From contig CALRUR010000005.1 in the NCBI GenBank assembly GCA_943371425.1, positions 1-64,000 of the forward strand: a stretch of DNA of 64,000 bases, given 5' to 3'. The position numbers and the translations under genes were made by a program. The stretch is from CAJBVG01 sp943371425. GTDB taxonomy: Bacteria; Bacteroidota; Bacteroidia; Sphingobacteriales; Sphingobacteriaceae. Shown in pieces: positions 1 through 10,300 of this stretch. The first letter of the stretch is position 1, and the number at the start of each line of letters is the position of its first letter. The notes under the pieces are model-generated. The model was not told the origin of the DNA and did no database searches. It saw nothing but the letters and a program-made list of their open reading frames with translations.

Positions 1-2
1 CT

Positions 3-112
<110 letters not shown>

Positions 113-120
113 CCTTTATT

Positions 121-157
121 AAACCCCGTCACGGTAACTCGTCGACGGGGTTTTTTT
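121..157 (+). terminator. Intrinsic terminator of the rRNA operon
   Basis: AAACCCCGTC (121-130) pairs perfectly with GACGGGGTTT (144-153), and the 3' arm runs into a run of seven T. This is a classic Rho-independent terminator just behind the 5S gene. Confidence 0.9.
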
Positions 158-159
158 GT

Positions 160-319
160 TTTAGGTTATTGGGTTATTAAGATATTGGATTATTAGGTCA
201 AGGCCGAAAATCTGATTGACCGAAAATCCGAAATGTAGAATAGTCGAAATGTCGTAGAGTCGTATAGCCGTATCCGTTCCTCCATTCACCATTCACCATT
301 CACCATTCACAATTCACCA
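160..319. repeat. Octad and heptad junction array
   Basis: This spacer is built from short degenerate tandem words. First come 8-nt units of the GGTTATTG / GGTTATTA kind (about 163-198). Then come 8-nt units of the GTCGAAAT / GTCGTAGA kind (about 243-274). Last is a 7-nt ATTCACC array (284-310, continuing degenerately to 319). The ATTCACC block is identical over 27 nt to 15280-15306. The left part is G/T-rich and the right part A/C-rich, as at other junctions of this kind in the window. No gene is visible here. Confidence 0.85.
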
Positions 320-326
320 TTTTTTT

Positions 327-334
327 TATATTTG
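327..334 (+). promoter_or_regulatory. Bacteroidota -7 element for the propeller gene
   Basis: TATATTTG matches the Bacteroidota -7 consensus TAnnTTTG and sits about 18 nt before the start codon. No TTTG lies 19-21 nt upstream; that position is occupied by the ATTCACC array. Confidence 0.5.
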
Positions 335-351
335 TTTATAATCTAAAATCT

Positions 352-1653
352 ATGAAAAAAAATATCTACAGTATCTCACTTTTATCTTTCGTATTCTTTC
401 TTGTAACTATTAAATCATCCGCACAACCTGATTTTGTATCAATTGGATCAAATTTACCGGGGACCATTAAAAACATGACTGTCTTTAATGGTCAACTCTT
501 AATCGGTGGCGCATTTGATTGTTGTAATTCAGTTGCTAAATGGAATGGAACCTCATGGGATAGCCTCTATCATGATGGAACTCTTCCTTTTAATGGAACC
601 ACAAGAAGTTTGCAAGAATTTAATTCTGAATTATACTTGGGCGGGTATTATTCTAATCCAAAAACAAACTTACCGTACGGTCATATCTTAAAATGGAATG
701 GGCAAAAATTTCAAGAAGTGTTTTTTGGTTTTCAAGATATAGTTAATTCACTAATGGTATATAATAACAATCTTTATGCAGCAGGTGAATTTCAAAATTT
801 AGCCACAGGATTTACTGTAAATCATATAGCTCGTTTGAATTCAGGGTGGTACGCTCTAAGTATCGGAGTGGATGGTGGTTTAAATTGCATGGCTAATTTT
901 AATGGCAAACTATATGTTGCTGGGTATTTTAAATATGCGGGATTTGTAGATGCAAATCAAATAGCTAGTTGGGATGGCACCGTTTGGACTCCAGTAGGTG
1001 ATAACTCTCGATTATTTGATGAATTATACTCAATGATTGTTTATAACAATGAACTTTATGTTGGTGGATCATTCGGAGTAGCTAAATTTAACGGGACTAA
1101 TTGGACAAATTTAGGATCAGGAACGGTTGGGGGATTAAAAACTGTATATTGTATGGAAGTTTACAACAATCAATTGTATGCAGGTGGGGAATTCTTGTCG
1201 ATTGGCGGCACCGGAAATAATAACATAGCACGTTGGGATGGCAATAGTTGGCATTCAATATCTACTGGAATTAACGGCAAAGTAACAGCTTTGAAGGTTT
1301 ACAATGGAAGTTTATTTGTTGGTGGTTCGTTCACTAAAGCAGGCAATTTAACTGTAAAAAACATCGTTAAAATTAAGGACCCGGCTGTAGGACTTAATGA
1401 TTATAATGTTACTAATTTCTCTATTTATCCAAATCCAAGTAAAGATGGAACTATTACCATTTCAACCGGCTTTCCAATTGAAAACACGTCAGTTAAATTT
1501 TATAATTCGTTGGGTGTAGATTTATCTTCTGAAATAAACAAGGAATTTATCAATAATTTTATTGTTTGTTCTAATATTCCAGCTGGGAATTATATTGTTG
1601 AGATAAGTAACACTAATGGTATTGAGAGAAAGAAATTAGTTATAATGAAATAA
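352..1653 (+). CDS. Secreted beta-propeller-like protein with T9SS type A sorting domain
   Basis: This is a 433-residue exported protein. It begins with a Lys-rich, hydrophobic signal peptide (about residues 1-24, ending SSAQ). The middle (about 40-345) has repeated blocks of the form 'VYNNxLYxGGxF ... IAxWDGxxW', about six times, typical of Kelch/delta-60-like propeller repeats of Bacteroidota surface proteins. The C-terminal ~80 residues carry the type A sorting signature: FSIYPNPSKDG near the beginning, a beta-rich middle, and IPAGNYIVEISNTNG near the end. By family knowledge it would be secreted through the T9SS and anchored or released at the cell surface. Its ligand cannot be told from the sequence. 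Confidence 0.85.
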   Translation: MKKNIYSISLLSFVFFLVTIKSSAQPDFVSIGSNLPGTIKNMTVFNGQLLIGGAFDCCNSVAKWNGTSWDSLYHDGTLPFNGTTRSLQEFNSELYLGGYYSNPKTNLPYGHILKWNGQKFQEVFFGFQDIVNSLMVYNNNLYAAGEFQNLATGFTVNHIARLNSGWYALSIGVDGGLNCMANFNGKLYVAGYFKYAGFVDANQIASWDGTVWTPVGDNSRLFDELYSMIVYNNELYVGGSFGVAKFNGTNWTNLGSGTVGGLKTVYCMEVYNNQLYAGGEFLSIGGTGNNNIARWDGNSWHSISTGINGKVTALKVYNGSLFVGGSFTKAGNLTVKNIVKIKDPAVGLNDYNVTNFSIYPNPSKDGTITISTGFPIENTSVKFYNSLGVDLSSEINKEFINNFIVCSNIPAGNYIVEISNTNGIERKKLVIMK

Positions 1654-1702
1654 GGTGAAATTTTGTGTGATTTATTTTAATGAGTAATGAAACTCAATTT
1701 AG

Positions 1703-1776
1703 TAGCGGGGAGCAGAATCGAACTGCCGACCTTAGGGTTATGAATCCTACGCTCTAACCATCTGAGCTACCCCGCC
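1703..1776 (-). tRNA. tRNA with CAT anticodon (probably elongator Met)
   Basis: On the minus strand the sequence folds as a cloverleaf: acceptor GGCGGGG with CCCCGCT, D-arm GCTC..GAGC, anticodon loop TTCATAA, and T-arm GGCAG TTCGATT CTGCT with discriminator A. The anticodon is CAT, which can be elongator Met, initiator Met or lysidine-modified Ile. The G1 acceptor closed by a G-U pair, and a D-loop unlike that of initiators, favour elongator Met. The anticodon stem has an A-C mismatch next to the loop. CCA is not encoded. Confidence 0.93.
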
Positions 1777-1862
1777 ATTTTTTAATTGGTTTGCAAATAT
1801 AGAAGAAATTGTTTTTCTTTAAAAAAATCATTGATATTATTATTCACATTAAGCACAAAATA

Positions 1863-2252
1863 ATGAAGAAGAAAGACAAAAATAGACAGAAAATAACTTT
1901 GGAATTTGGGCTAAAGTCCTCAGCCAAAATACTTTTCAGCTATTTAAGCTCACCCAACGGTCTTGCAGAATGGTTTGCAGATGATGTGATTTACAAAGAT
2001 GGGTATTATCTATTTATTTGGGATAATGAGACACTTCGTGCTAAAATGGTCGCAAATCGTGAAAATAAATTAGTAAGATTTAAATGGGACGATGACGATT
2101 CTTCTTACCTTGAATTTGAAATTTTACAGGATGAACTAACTGGCGACGTTGCACTGTCTGTAACCGACTTTGCTTTCGAATCTGAATTAGAAGATAAAAA
2201 AATGATTTGGCACAACCAAGTTGATGATCTTATACATGTACTAGGTGCATAA
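1863..2252 (+). CDS. START-like (SRPBCC-fold) domain protein
   Basis: This 129-residue protein looks like the small START-like proteins common in Bacteroidota. The opening KITLEFGLKSSAKILFSYLSSPNGLAEWFADDV matches the Bet v1/AHSA1 pattern, in which a hydrophobic cavity protein has the 'S..GL..WF' motif after the first helix. I chose the ATG that starts MKKKDKNRQ; an in-frame upstream start would add 18 residues of low-complexity sequence not seen in the family. It ends one base before the start of the permease gene, so the two are probably co-transcribed. The ligand is unknown. Confidence 0.8.
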   Translation: MKKKDKNRQKITLEFGLKSSAKILFSYLSSPNGLAEWFADDVIYKDGYYLFIWDNETLRAKMVANRENKLVRFKWDDDDSSYLEFEILQDELTGDVALSVTDFAFESELEDKKMIWHNQVDDLIHVLGA

Positions 2253-2253
2253 A

Positions 2254-3687
2254 ATGCTATTTCAATTTAAAAAAGTACATAAACTTATTATTGGGTCCTT
2301 TATAGGGCCTTTTTTCCTTACGTTCCTTATTGCCATCTTTATTTTATTGATGCAATTCCTATTTAAGTACATCGATGATTTGGTAGGTAAGGGGCTCGAA
2401 TGGTACGTAGTGCTCGAATTAATGATGTATGCTTCGTCAACCTTAGTTCCTATGGCCTTGCCTTTAGCCATACTCTTATCTTCTATCATGACCTTTGGGA
2501 ACCTCGGAGAGCATTATGAACTCGTAGCACTTAAATCTTCCGGGATTTCCTTACGTAGGATTATGATGCCACTCATCAATATTGTACTCGTAATAAGTAT
2601 TGGAGCATTCTTTTTCTCGAACATTGCCATGCCTTTTGCAAATTTAAAAATGGGTGCCCTGATGTGGGATGTTAGAAATCAAAAACCTTCTCTTGCAATT
2701 AAACCCGGCGAGTTTTATAACGGGATTGATGGCTACAGCATTCGTATTGGCGATAAAGACAAGGATGGAACCTATTTAAAAAACATTGTTATTTACAATC
2801 ACACCTCCAACAAAGGCAACATGAATGTGCTAATGGCCGATAGCGGTAAAATGTTGAAGTCTGATAACGACAGATATTTAGTAATTGAACTATATAACGG
2901 GATTAGTTACGAAGAAAGCGGTGTGCCAGGTACTATAAATGATCGAAAACAATTAACCCGTGTAAAATTTGTACAACACGAAGTGAAATTTGATTTATCA
3001 ACCTTTCAATTAAATAGAACCGACGAAACCTTGTTTAAAGACCATTACACAATGCTTAATCTTAAACAACTTAGGTTTTATGAAGATTCCTTAGAAACTA
3101 GATTAGGTCGTGATAAACAGTTTTTTCGTCAGAATTACGCTATGTATACCTCTATGAATAAACACATGAGCCTCGATAGTTCTGTACTCCCACTGAAAAA
3201 AACATTAAATGCCGATATTATTAAAAACTTTGATCTATCCGAACGTACACTAATTATCGGTAGAGCTTTTTCTACCATCCGAAATATTTCGAGTTATACC
3301 GAAACGGTTAAAATTGACCAAGCAAATCTCAATGAGAAAATAAGACGACACTTAATTGAATACCATCGTAAGTTCACATTATCTTTTGCCTGTATGATTT
3401 TATTCTTTATTGGAGCACCTCTTGGAGCCATTATAAGAAAAGGTGGTTTAGGTATGCCAATCGTTATTTCGATTTTCTTTTTCATATTCTTTCATATACT
3501 CTCTATAACAGGCGAAAAAATGGCCAGGCAGGGTGTTGTGCCAGTTTGGCAAGGAATGTGGATGGCGAGCTTTATTTTAACTCCAATCGGTGTGTTTATT
3601 ACCCGCAAGGCAACTTCAGATTCTACTTTACTTGATTTAGACGTTTATGTTAACTTTTTCAAGAAATTAGCGCGTAAAAAAAAGTAA
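2254..3687 (+). CDS. LptF/LptG-family permease
   Basis: This 477-residue inner-membrane protein belongs to the YjgP/YjgQ family, whose members form the permease part of the LptB2FG ABC transporter that extracts lipopolysaccharide for export. Three hydrophobic segments lie in the N-terminal ~130 residues (FIGPFFLTFLIAIFILLMQFL first). A large periplasmic domain (~140-375) follows, then three more segments (FACMILFFIGAPLGAIIRKGGLGMP onwards). The GAPLGAIIRKGGLG stretch is typical of the family. F and G types cannot be separated here. The start is the ATG one base after the preceding stop; an in-frame GTG lies 9 bases earlier. Confidence 0.9.
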   Translation: MLFQFKKVHKLIIGSFIGPFFLTFLIAIFILLMQFLFKYIDDLVGKGLEWYVVLELMMYASSTLVPMALPLAILLSSIMTFGNLGEHYELVALKSSGISLRRIMMPLINIVLVISIGAFFFSNIAMPFANLKMGALMWDVRNQKPSLAIKPGEFYNGIDGYSIRIGDKDKDGTYLKNIVIYNHTSNKGNMNVLMADSGKMLKSDNDRYLVIELYNGISYEESGVPGTINDRKQLTRVKFVQHEVKFDLSTFQLNRTDETLFKDHYTMLNLKQLRFYEDSLETRLGRDKQFFRQNYAMYTSMNKHMSLDSSVLPLKKTLNADIIKNFDLSERTLIIGRAFSTIRNISSYTETVKIDQANLNEKIRRHLIEYHRKFTLSFACMILFFIGAPLGAIIRKGGLGMPIVISIFFFIFFHILSITGEKMARQGVVPVWQGMWMASFILTPIGVFITRKATSDSTLLDLDVYVNFFKKLARKKK

Positions 3688-3716
3688 TTTTGCCGCATTA
3701 ACCCTTTTTGCTAAAA

Positions 3717-4913
3717 ATGAATATTCTTTTACTCTGCAATCGTATTCCGTTTCCATTAAAAGATGGTGGGGCCATTGCAATTCATAACATGATAAAAGGA
3801 TTGAAAAATGCTGGAAATACAGTTGATGTGTTTTCACTTAATACTAAAAAACATTTTGTTCCAAGCGATGAAATACCCAAGTATTTTAATATTAACGGTC
3901 AGTTAATTTATGTTGATATAGATACATCAGTAAAACCAATTGATGCCTTTTTAAATTTATTTGGTACAAAATCTTACAACATAGAGCGTTTTTATCAAAA
4001 CCATGTTAATGAAAAACTAATAGAAATACTTTCCAATAATTCATATGATTTAATTCAGATTGAAGGTTTATTTATGTTGCCATATTTAGAAACCATCAGA
4101 AAATATACAACAGTAAACATTTCTTATAGAGCGCATAATATTGAATCGCAAATTTGGTCGCGATTAGCTGCATCTGCGGTTGGAGTAAAAAAGTGGTATT
4201 TAGAATTATTGAGTAAACGTTTATTGGCTTATGAAACCGTAATGCCAGGTTTAGTAGATAGTATAATTCCAATAACCGCCGACGATGCAATGTTTTTCAA
4301 AAAATATTTTCCATCTAAAAGAATTGTAATATCACCCGCTGGGGTCGATTTAGAGAATTTTAAAAACATCGATATACATCCAATTGCAAAATCATTTTTC
4401 CATTTAGGAGCCTTAAATTGGATGCCAAACCAAGAGGCTGTAACTTGGTTGCTAACTTCTATATTTCAAAAATTAATTGCTAAACGTAGCGATTTTTCAA
4501 TTTACATAGCTGGCAAACATACTCCCGAACGTTTTTATGAATACCAAAATTCGAATGTAGTGGTGCTAGGTGAAGTAGATGATGCTGTTGAATTTATGTG
4601 TAGACATGAAGTAATGTTAGTTCCTTTACTTTCTGGCTCCGGTATGCGACTTAAAATTATTGAGGGAATGGCCTTGGCTAAAGCAATAATTAGTACATCA
4701 ATAGGTGCAGAAGGAATTAACTACACCCATCAAAAAAATATTTTAATTGCGAATACAGATGAAGAATTTGTGGAAGCAATTGAATTTCTTTTAAATCATC
4801 CTGAGAAAATAAATGAACTCGGGAATGCTGCAAAAAAATTAATTCAAGAGGAGTATGATAATAATTCGGTAGTAACAAAACTTTCAACTTTTTATAAGGA
4901 GGAATTGATATGA
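3717..4913 (+). CDS. Glycosyltransferase, GT-B fold (family 4-like)
   Basis: This 398-residue protein has the two Rossmann-like halves of a GT-B enzyme. The N-terminal acceptor side begins MNILLLCNRIPFPLKDGGAIAIHNMIKGLKNAG. The C-terminal donor-binding half (from ~225) contains GALNWMPNQEAVTWLL, GEVDDAVEFMCRHEVMLVPLLSGSGMRLKIIEGMALAKAIISTSIGAEGI. That last block matches the E-x7-E sugar-nucleotide region of GT4 enzymes. The sugar and acceptor are unknown; a cell-surface polysaccharide is likely. It overlaps the next glycosyltransferase gene by 4 nt (ATGA), so they are translationally coupled. A TAATTTTG -7-like element lies at 3685-3692. Confidence 0.88.
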   Translation: MNILLLCNRIPFPLKDGGAIAIHNMIKGLKNAGNTVDVFSLNTKKHFVPSDEIPKYFNINGQLIYVDIDTSVKPIDAFLNLFGTKSYNIERFYQNHVNEKLIEILSNNSYDLIQIEGLFMLPYLETIRKYTTVNISYRAHNIESQIWSRLAASAVGVKKWYLELLSKRLLAYETVMPGLVDSIIPITADDAMFFKKYFPSKRIVISPAGVDLENFKNIDIHPIAKSFFHLGALNWMPNQEAVTWLLTSIFQKLIAKRSDFSIYIAGKHTPERFYEYQNSNVVVLGEVDDAVEFMCRHEVMLVPLLSGSGMRLKIIEGMALAKAIISTSIGAEGINYTHQKNILIANTDEEFVEAIEFLLNHPEKINELGNAAKKLIQEEYDNNSVVTKLSTFYKEELI

Positions 4914-6079
4914 TTTGGTTACTTTCTATATTAATTATTTCATACTTATTGATTTTTCATTCATATGTTTTGTTTCCTTTAATTTTATCTGTTTTAAGCA
5001 AAGGAAAAAAACAAAATCAACTGGTTTATACCTTAAATGACGACTTACCAAGTGTTGCGATTTTATTGGCGGTTTATAACGAAGAAAGTGTAATTGAAGA
5101 GAAAATCTTAAAAACATTTGAAACGAATTACCCAAAGGATAAAATCAAGTTTTACATTGGGTCCGATGCTTCAACCGATAACACAAACCAAATCATTCAA
5201 AAATATTCCAATCAATTTCCAATTACCCTAGAAATATTTCCGGGAAGAACAGGGAAGTCTGGCATCATAAATAAATTAGCTGAACTCGCTAAAGAAGAAA
5301 TATTTATTTTAACAGATGCAAATGTTTTTTTTAATACTGATACAATTTATCAACTGGTAAAGCATTACAAAAATACAGACATCGCACAAGTTGGCGGGAA
5401 TATTATTAATCCTGTATTCAAAAAAGATGGAATTTCTTACCAAGAGAAATCGTATTTAAGTAGAGAGAATAACATTAAATACCAAGAGGGTGTGCTTTGG
5501 GGGGCAATGATTGGGGCTTTTGGAGGTTGTTACTCAATTAGAGCAAGCCATTACAGTGCTGTGCCTAAGAATTTTTTAATGGATGACTTTTACATTTCCA
5601 TGAATGTTTTTGAAAAAGAAAAAAAAGCAATAAATGAGTTAGATGCTCAATGTTTTGAAGATGTTTCGAATAAAATTGAAGAAGAGTTTAGGCGAAAAGT
5701 GAGAATTTCTGCCGGTAATTTCCAAAACTTAAACAGGTATAAAGCCTTGTTATGGCCTCCATTTACAGGTTTAGCGTTTTGTTTTTTATCTCATAAAGTA
5801 TTGCGTTGGTATACACCAGTATTACTCTTAATCGCATTTTTGTGCACTTTACTGTTAAGTTATTTTTCAAACTATTATTTATACTTATTGTTAGTACAAG
5901 TATTATTATTTATGAGTCCGATACTCGATAGGTTATTTAAAGGTATTGGCATACATATTAAGTTGCTTAGATTTGCAACACATTTTATTTTAATGAACCT
6001 TGCTTTGCTAAAGGGGCTAGTATGGTATTTAAAGGGTGTAGAAACGAATGTTTGGAAACCCACACAAAGAAATCAATAA
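4910..6079 (+). CDS. Membrane glycosyltransferase, family 2
   Basis: This 389-residue protein has an N-terminal membrane segment (about 3-27), a GT2 GT-A catalytic domain (~45-280) and three or four C-terminal membrane segments (~290-380). Catalytic landmarks are VAILLAVYNEESVIEEKI for the nucleotide-binding start, IGSDASTDNT, LTDANVFF as the DxD-equivalent, and MDDFYISMNVFEK as the acidic base region. The architecture resembles processive or membrane-acceptor GT2 enzymes. It pairs with the GT-B enzyme upstream. The product is unknown. Confidence 0.88.
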   Translation: MIWLLSILIISYLLIFHSYVLFPLILSVLSKGKKQNQLVYTLNDDLPSVAILLAVYNEESVIEEKILKTFETNYPKDKIKFYIGSDASTDNTNQIIQKYSNQFPITLEIFPGRTGKSGIINKLAELAKEEIFILTDANVFFNTDTIYQLVKHYKNTDIAQVGGNIINPVFKKDGISYQEKSYLSRENNIKYQEGVLWGAMIGAFGGCYSIRASHYSAVPKNFLMDDFYISMNVFEKEKKAINELDAQCFEDVSNKIEEEFRRKVRISAGNFQNLNRYKALLWPPFTGLAFCFLSHKVLRWYTPVLLLIAFLCTLLLSYFSNYYLYLLLVQVLLFMSPILDRLFKGIGIHIKLLRFATHFILMNLALLKGLVWYLKGVETNVWKPTQRNQ

Positions 6080-6083
6080 AATT

Positions 6084-7292
6084 ATGAAATTTAATACTAT
6101 AGAAGAGGCGATAAACGACATTAAACTTGGTAAATGTGTTATTGTGGTTGATGACGAGGATCGTGAGAACGAAGGCGATTTTTTAACCGCCGCTGCGAAT
6201 GGTACTCCAGAAATGATCAATTTTATGGCCACTCATGGTAAAGGATTAATTTGCACACCCATTACACAGCAAAGATGCGAAGAGTTGCAATTAGATTTAA
6301 TGGTGGGTAAAAATACTGCATCGCATGAAACTAATTTCACTATTTCGGTTGATTTGCTTGGGCATGGTTGCACTACGGGGATTTCTGCTAGCGATCGCTC
6401 TAAAACAGTAATGGCACTGATCGACGAAAATATGAAACCTGAAGACTTTGGTAGGCCTGGGCATATTTTCCCTTTAATGGCAAAAGAAGGCGGAGTATTA
6501 CGCAGGGCGGGTCATACAGAAGCAGCTGTAGATTTAGCTCGTTTATCTGGATTTGCGGAAGCTGGCTTAATAGTTGAAATTATTAGAGAAGACGGTGAAA
6601 TGGCACGTCTACCAGATTTAGAATTAATCGCCAAAAAATTCGATCTAAAGTTAATTTGTATAAAAGATTTAATTGAATATCGTTTAAAACACGAATCATT
6701 AATTAAAAAAGAAGTTACCATAAAATTGCCAACTGAGTGGGGTGATTTTGATATGATTGCTTATACTCAAATAGATACTTCAGAAAATCATTTAGCCATA
6801 ATTAAAGGTACTTGGGAAAAAGATGAACCTATTTTAGTGCGCGTACACTCCTCATGTGTTACAGGTGATATATTTGGATCTTGCCGTTGCGACTGTGGAC
6901 CTCAACTTCATAAATCAATGGAGATGATTCAGAAAGAAGGTAAGGGTGCAATTATATACATGAACCAAGAGGGTAGAGGTATTGGGCTTGTAAATAAATT
7001 AAAAGCTTACCGTTTGCAAGAGCAAGGATTTGATACAGTAGAAGCAAATTTAAAATTAGGCTTTAAAATGGATCAACGCGATTATGGAATAGGTGCACAG
7101 ATAATTCGCGATTTAGGAATTACAAAAATGCGCTTAATGTCTAACAACCCAACCAAGCGTGCAGGAATTATAGGATACGGATTAGAAATTGTAGAAAACA
7201 TTCCGATTGAAATTGAAGCGAATGTGCATAATCAAGAGTATCTAATTACGAAACGTGATAAAATGGGACATGCCATTTTGAAAGGAAAGTAA
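6084..7292 (+). CDS. ribBA: Bifunctional DHBP synthase / GTP cyclohydrolase II
   Basis: This 402-residue enzyme catalyses two entry steps of riboflavin synthesis: ribulose 5-phosphate to 3,4-dihydroxy-2-butanone 4-phosphate, and GTP ring opening. The N-terminal RibB half (1-200) has DDEDRENEGDF, FGRPGHIFPL and RRAGHTEAAVDL. The RibA half (~205-402) has the zinc site CVTGDIFGSCRCDCG, the catalytic NQEGRGIGL and RDYGIGAQIIRDLG. The chosen ATG lies 5 bases after the upstream stop; a longer frame would overlap the glycosyltransferase. ribF lies elsewhere in the window. No FMN riboswitch is visible. Confidence 0.97.
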   Translation: MKFNTIEEAINDIKLGKCVIVVDDEDRENEGDFLTAAANGTPEMINFMATHGKGLICTPITQQRCEELQLDLMVGKNTASHETNFTISVDLLGHGCTTGISASDRSKTVMALIDENMKPEDFGRPGHIFPLMAKEGGVLRRAGHTEAAVDLARLSGFAEAGLIVEIIREDGEMARLPDLELIAKKFDLKLICIKDLIEYRLKHESLIKKEVTIKLPTEWGDFDMIAYTQIDTSENHLAIIKGTWEKDEPILVRVHSSCVTGDIFGSCRCDCGPQLHKSMEMIQKEGKGAIIYMNQEGRGIGLVNKLKAYRLQEQGFDTVEANLKLGFKMDQRDYGIGAQIIRDLGITKMRLMSNNPTKRAGIIGYGLEIVENIPIEIEANVHNQEYLITKRDKMGHAILKGK

Positions 7293-7294
7293 AA

Positions 7295-7345
7295 TCGAAT
7301 TGTCGAACTGTCGATATTTCGAATTTTCGACAATTCGATATTTCG
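7295..7345. repeat. Octad array forming a bidirectional hairpin
   Basis: The entire spacer between the convergent ribBA and tamB stop codons is an 8-nt array, TCGAATTG TCGAACTG TCGATATT TCGAATTT TCGACAAT TCGATATT. Its first 13 nt (7295-7307) pair perfectly with 7326-7338. It could act as a terminator for both genes, although it lacks a long T-run. Confidence 0.85.
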
Positions 7346-10300
7346 TTACTTCTCTTCTTTATTAAAAATCTTGCGCATTAATTCTCCGAACGTGTCAAAT
7401 TCTATACGATAAAATAAGCCAAGTCCTTGTTCTACTTGGTTATTACCGCGTTTTAATAAATCAGAATTGTTATCGTTTCGTTGAAACGCTTTCGCTCTAA
7501 ATCTTCCATCTTTACTTATTTTGTAATCGATGTTCACATCTCCGGTAATTGAACTTGCGTTTGTTTGTTGATTATCTGTAGTGGTTGAATTATCATTGGT
7601 ATTTATAGAACCATCAATAGTAATACGATCATTAAATAAACGTAAAGAACCACCAACCCCATTTGCCAAATTCAAATCGAAGTTTTTTGTAGAAACTAAA
7701 TTAGACAGTTGTGAAGCTAAAATATCTGTAGTGGGAATGAAACTTCCACTAGAACTACTTGTGTTGCTAAATCTACCAAATATCAATAAACTGGCTATTT
7801 GATTATTCATGTTATCGGGATTCGCTAAATATCCTCCAACTTTAGAACTTAAACTCTGATCGTCGGGAAAGCGCATACCAAAAGAAATATCAGGACTCAT
7901 CAAATCATTTTTCATGTTCAACACACATTCTGTTTTAACTCGTTGAGTTGATGAATAAGAACTAGTATCGCTAGGGCTTGCGGAAAGTATTAATGGCAAA
8001 ACCGCCGGACGTGCATCATATACTGCCGACAAATTAATTTTAGCTTTTATAGGGTCTCCATTCCAACGGATGGTTCCACCTTTATCCACTTTAAACTTTT
8101 TCGAAATCAAATTCTGTAATACGAAGTTATATTCACCTGCAGCAATTTCATAGGTTCCATACATTTCAAAAGTTCCTAATGTATTGATCACTAATTTTAG
8201 ATTCGCATTTCCTGTCCCTTTAATTATTTCACCAGAAGCAGGGTTCATAATTAATTGCACCTCCGATTCTTCATCCACTTGCAAATTCATGTTCATGCTA
8301 ATGCCCGACAAGCTTATATTATATTGATTCTTCTTTACATTTGCACTGTCTTTGTCAATAAATCTAATGTAATCTTGTTTAGATACAGAACCTGCATCGG
8401 TTAATGGAATGTAAAATTTCGTACCTTTTTCTGTTTTAGCATCTATATCGATTTTCAAATCTTCTATTGGCCCTCTAAATAAAAACTGCCCAGTTGCATA
8501 TGCCTTGCCGTAATACAATTCATTATCTTTTGAACTGGTATTTAAACAAATTAAATTATTGGCTTGCATTTTAATGTCGAGCTTAAACTTACTGAAATAG
8601 GTATGTGTTATGGTTCCATTTGCCGAACCTTTATTGCCTTCAGCATCTTTTAGTTGAATGTTATTGATGAAAATTTTATTCTCCGAAAGCCTTACCTGAT
8701 CAGAAATTTTAAAATATGCATTTAAATAATTTACTCGAATTCCTGCATTTTTTAAAGTTAAATAACCATTAATAGCTGGCTCATTTAAACTGCCTCTAAT
8801 TTTTAAATCAGCACTTGCCTTACCACTAATATTAGATACATAGTCTTTAACAAATGGTTCTATTACGGCTAAGTCCGTTTCATTCATTACTACATCTATG
8901 TTTAAATTATTATTAGCCTTACGCGTGCTTATGTTTCCTGCTACTCCAAGGGTTTTTAGTCGTTGGTTAAAGATGCTGCCATTCACATTTATTAATTCTG
9001 ATTTTGGGTCCCATGTACTATTAAATAAGAGATCGCCAATAGTATCTTTATTATAAATTAATTGTGCAATATTTATGTTTGAGAGGATGATGCTCTCGCC
9101 TAACAAACCATTTAATTTTGTTCTAGCATTTATAGTACCTTCAACATTTATATCGTATTTTTTTAAAATCTGATTAAAACTACGGAGGTGTACATTTTGA
9201 AGATCAACAATAAATTCATCGTTATAATTATCTGATATAATTCCTTCAGAAACCAATCGTTGCTCACCATTTGAAATTTCAAAATTACTAATTCTGATTT
9301 TTTTATCTTTTGCGAATACCACTTCAAAGCTCTCTTTTAAACTCCATTGTGAGCTATCAATGTAAATTTCTGATGGTAAAAACTGAAGCACAGGCTCTTC
9401 ACTTTTAATAGATAATAAGCCATTTAAATCTAATTGATTTGGCGACTCTTTATCAGCTAATTTTATGTTAAAGCGTATGCTATCATTCTTCACAGAGTTA
9501 GAAATAGCGATGTTATTTATATTAATACTATCGTTTATAAATGCTCTGGAACTCGCAATGTTAAAATCGAAAACATTTTGATCGTTCTCCCCGTCGAGTA
9601 TTAAATCTTCAAATTTTAAGTTTTCGTATTTTACAAAATCAATACCTGAATTAATTCGTAAAACATTTTCATCTGTGTTTAAGTAACCTCTGAGGTTGGC
9701 TTGATTTGATATGCTTAATGCAGGGAACAGTAAATCAGTTAAAGGTTTTGCATCATCAACAATAACATAAAAACTGAAATTTTGAGATGCGTATTTATTT
9801 ATTTTTCCTAAATTATAACTTGGTAGATATCTTTTTATCACACTTTTTACAGCAGAGGTAATGGTGCTAAGTTTATACTCTCCTTGTATACCAGCATCAA
9901 TAATATCAGATTTTAAAGTAAGACTTTTACCTGTACCATCGAATTTAGAATCGATGCTAATATTTGCAAAAGTATATTCAGAATGATCGTTGGTTTCAAT
10001 GGTACTTTCCTTAAATACTAAAGTTCCGATAATATTGTCGAGGTTATTTCCAATAAAGTTTACATTAATTTTACTTTTTATATTTAAGGTGTCTTTTGAA
10101 ATGTTGAGTGCCTTTAAGTCTAAGTGTTCGATATCTGCATAAAAATCAAATACCGGATTTTTCAAATCATCAAAATCTATGCTTCCATTAAAGTCTAAGT
10201 CAACGTGTTCATCGTCAATTGTTACATCACCAATAAATTTTTTACTTGCTATCTCTCCATTTCCAATAATATTTTTATAAGCATAACCATTGGCAACAAT

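Noticed and set aside
284..319. CRISPR array
   Set aside because: Units are only 7 nt, degenerate and directly adjacent; there are no unique spacers and no cas genes in the window.
6048..6083. Longer N-terminus for ribBA
   Set aside because: It would overlap the glycosyltransferase gene and is absent from the family; the ATG after the stop is better.
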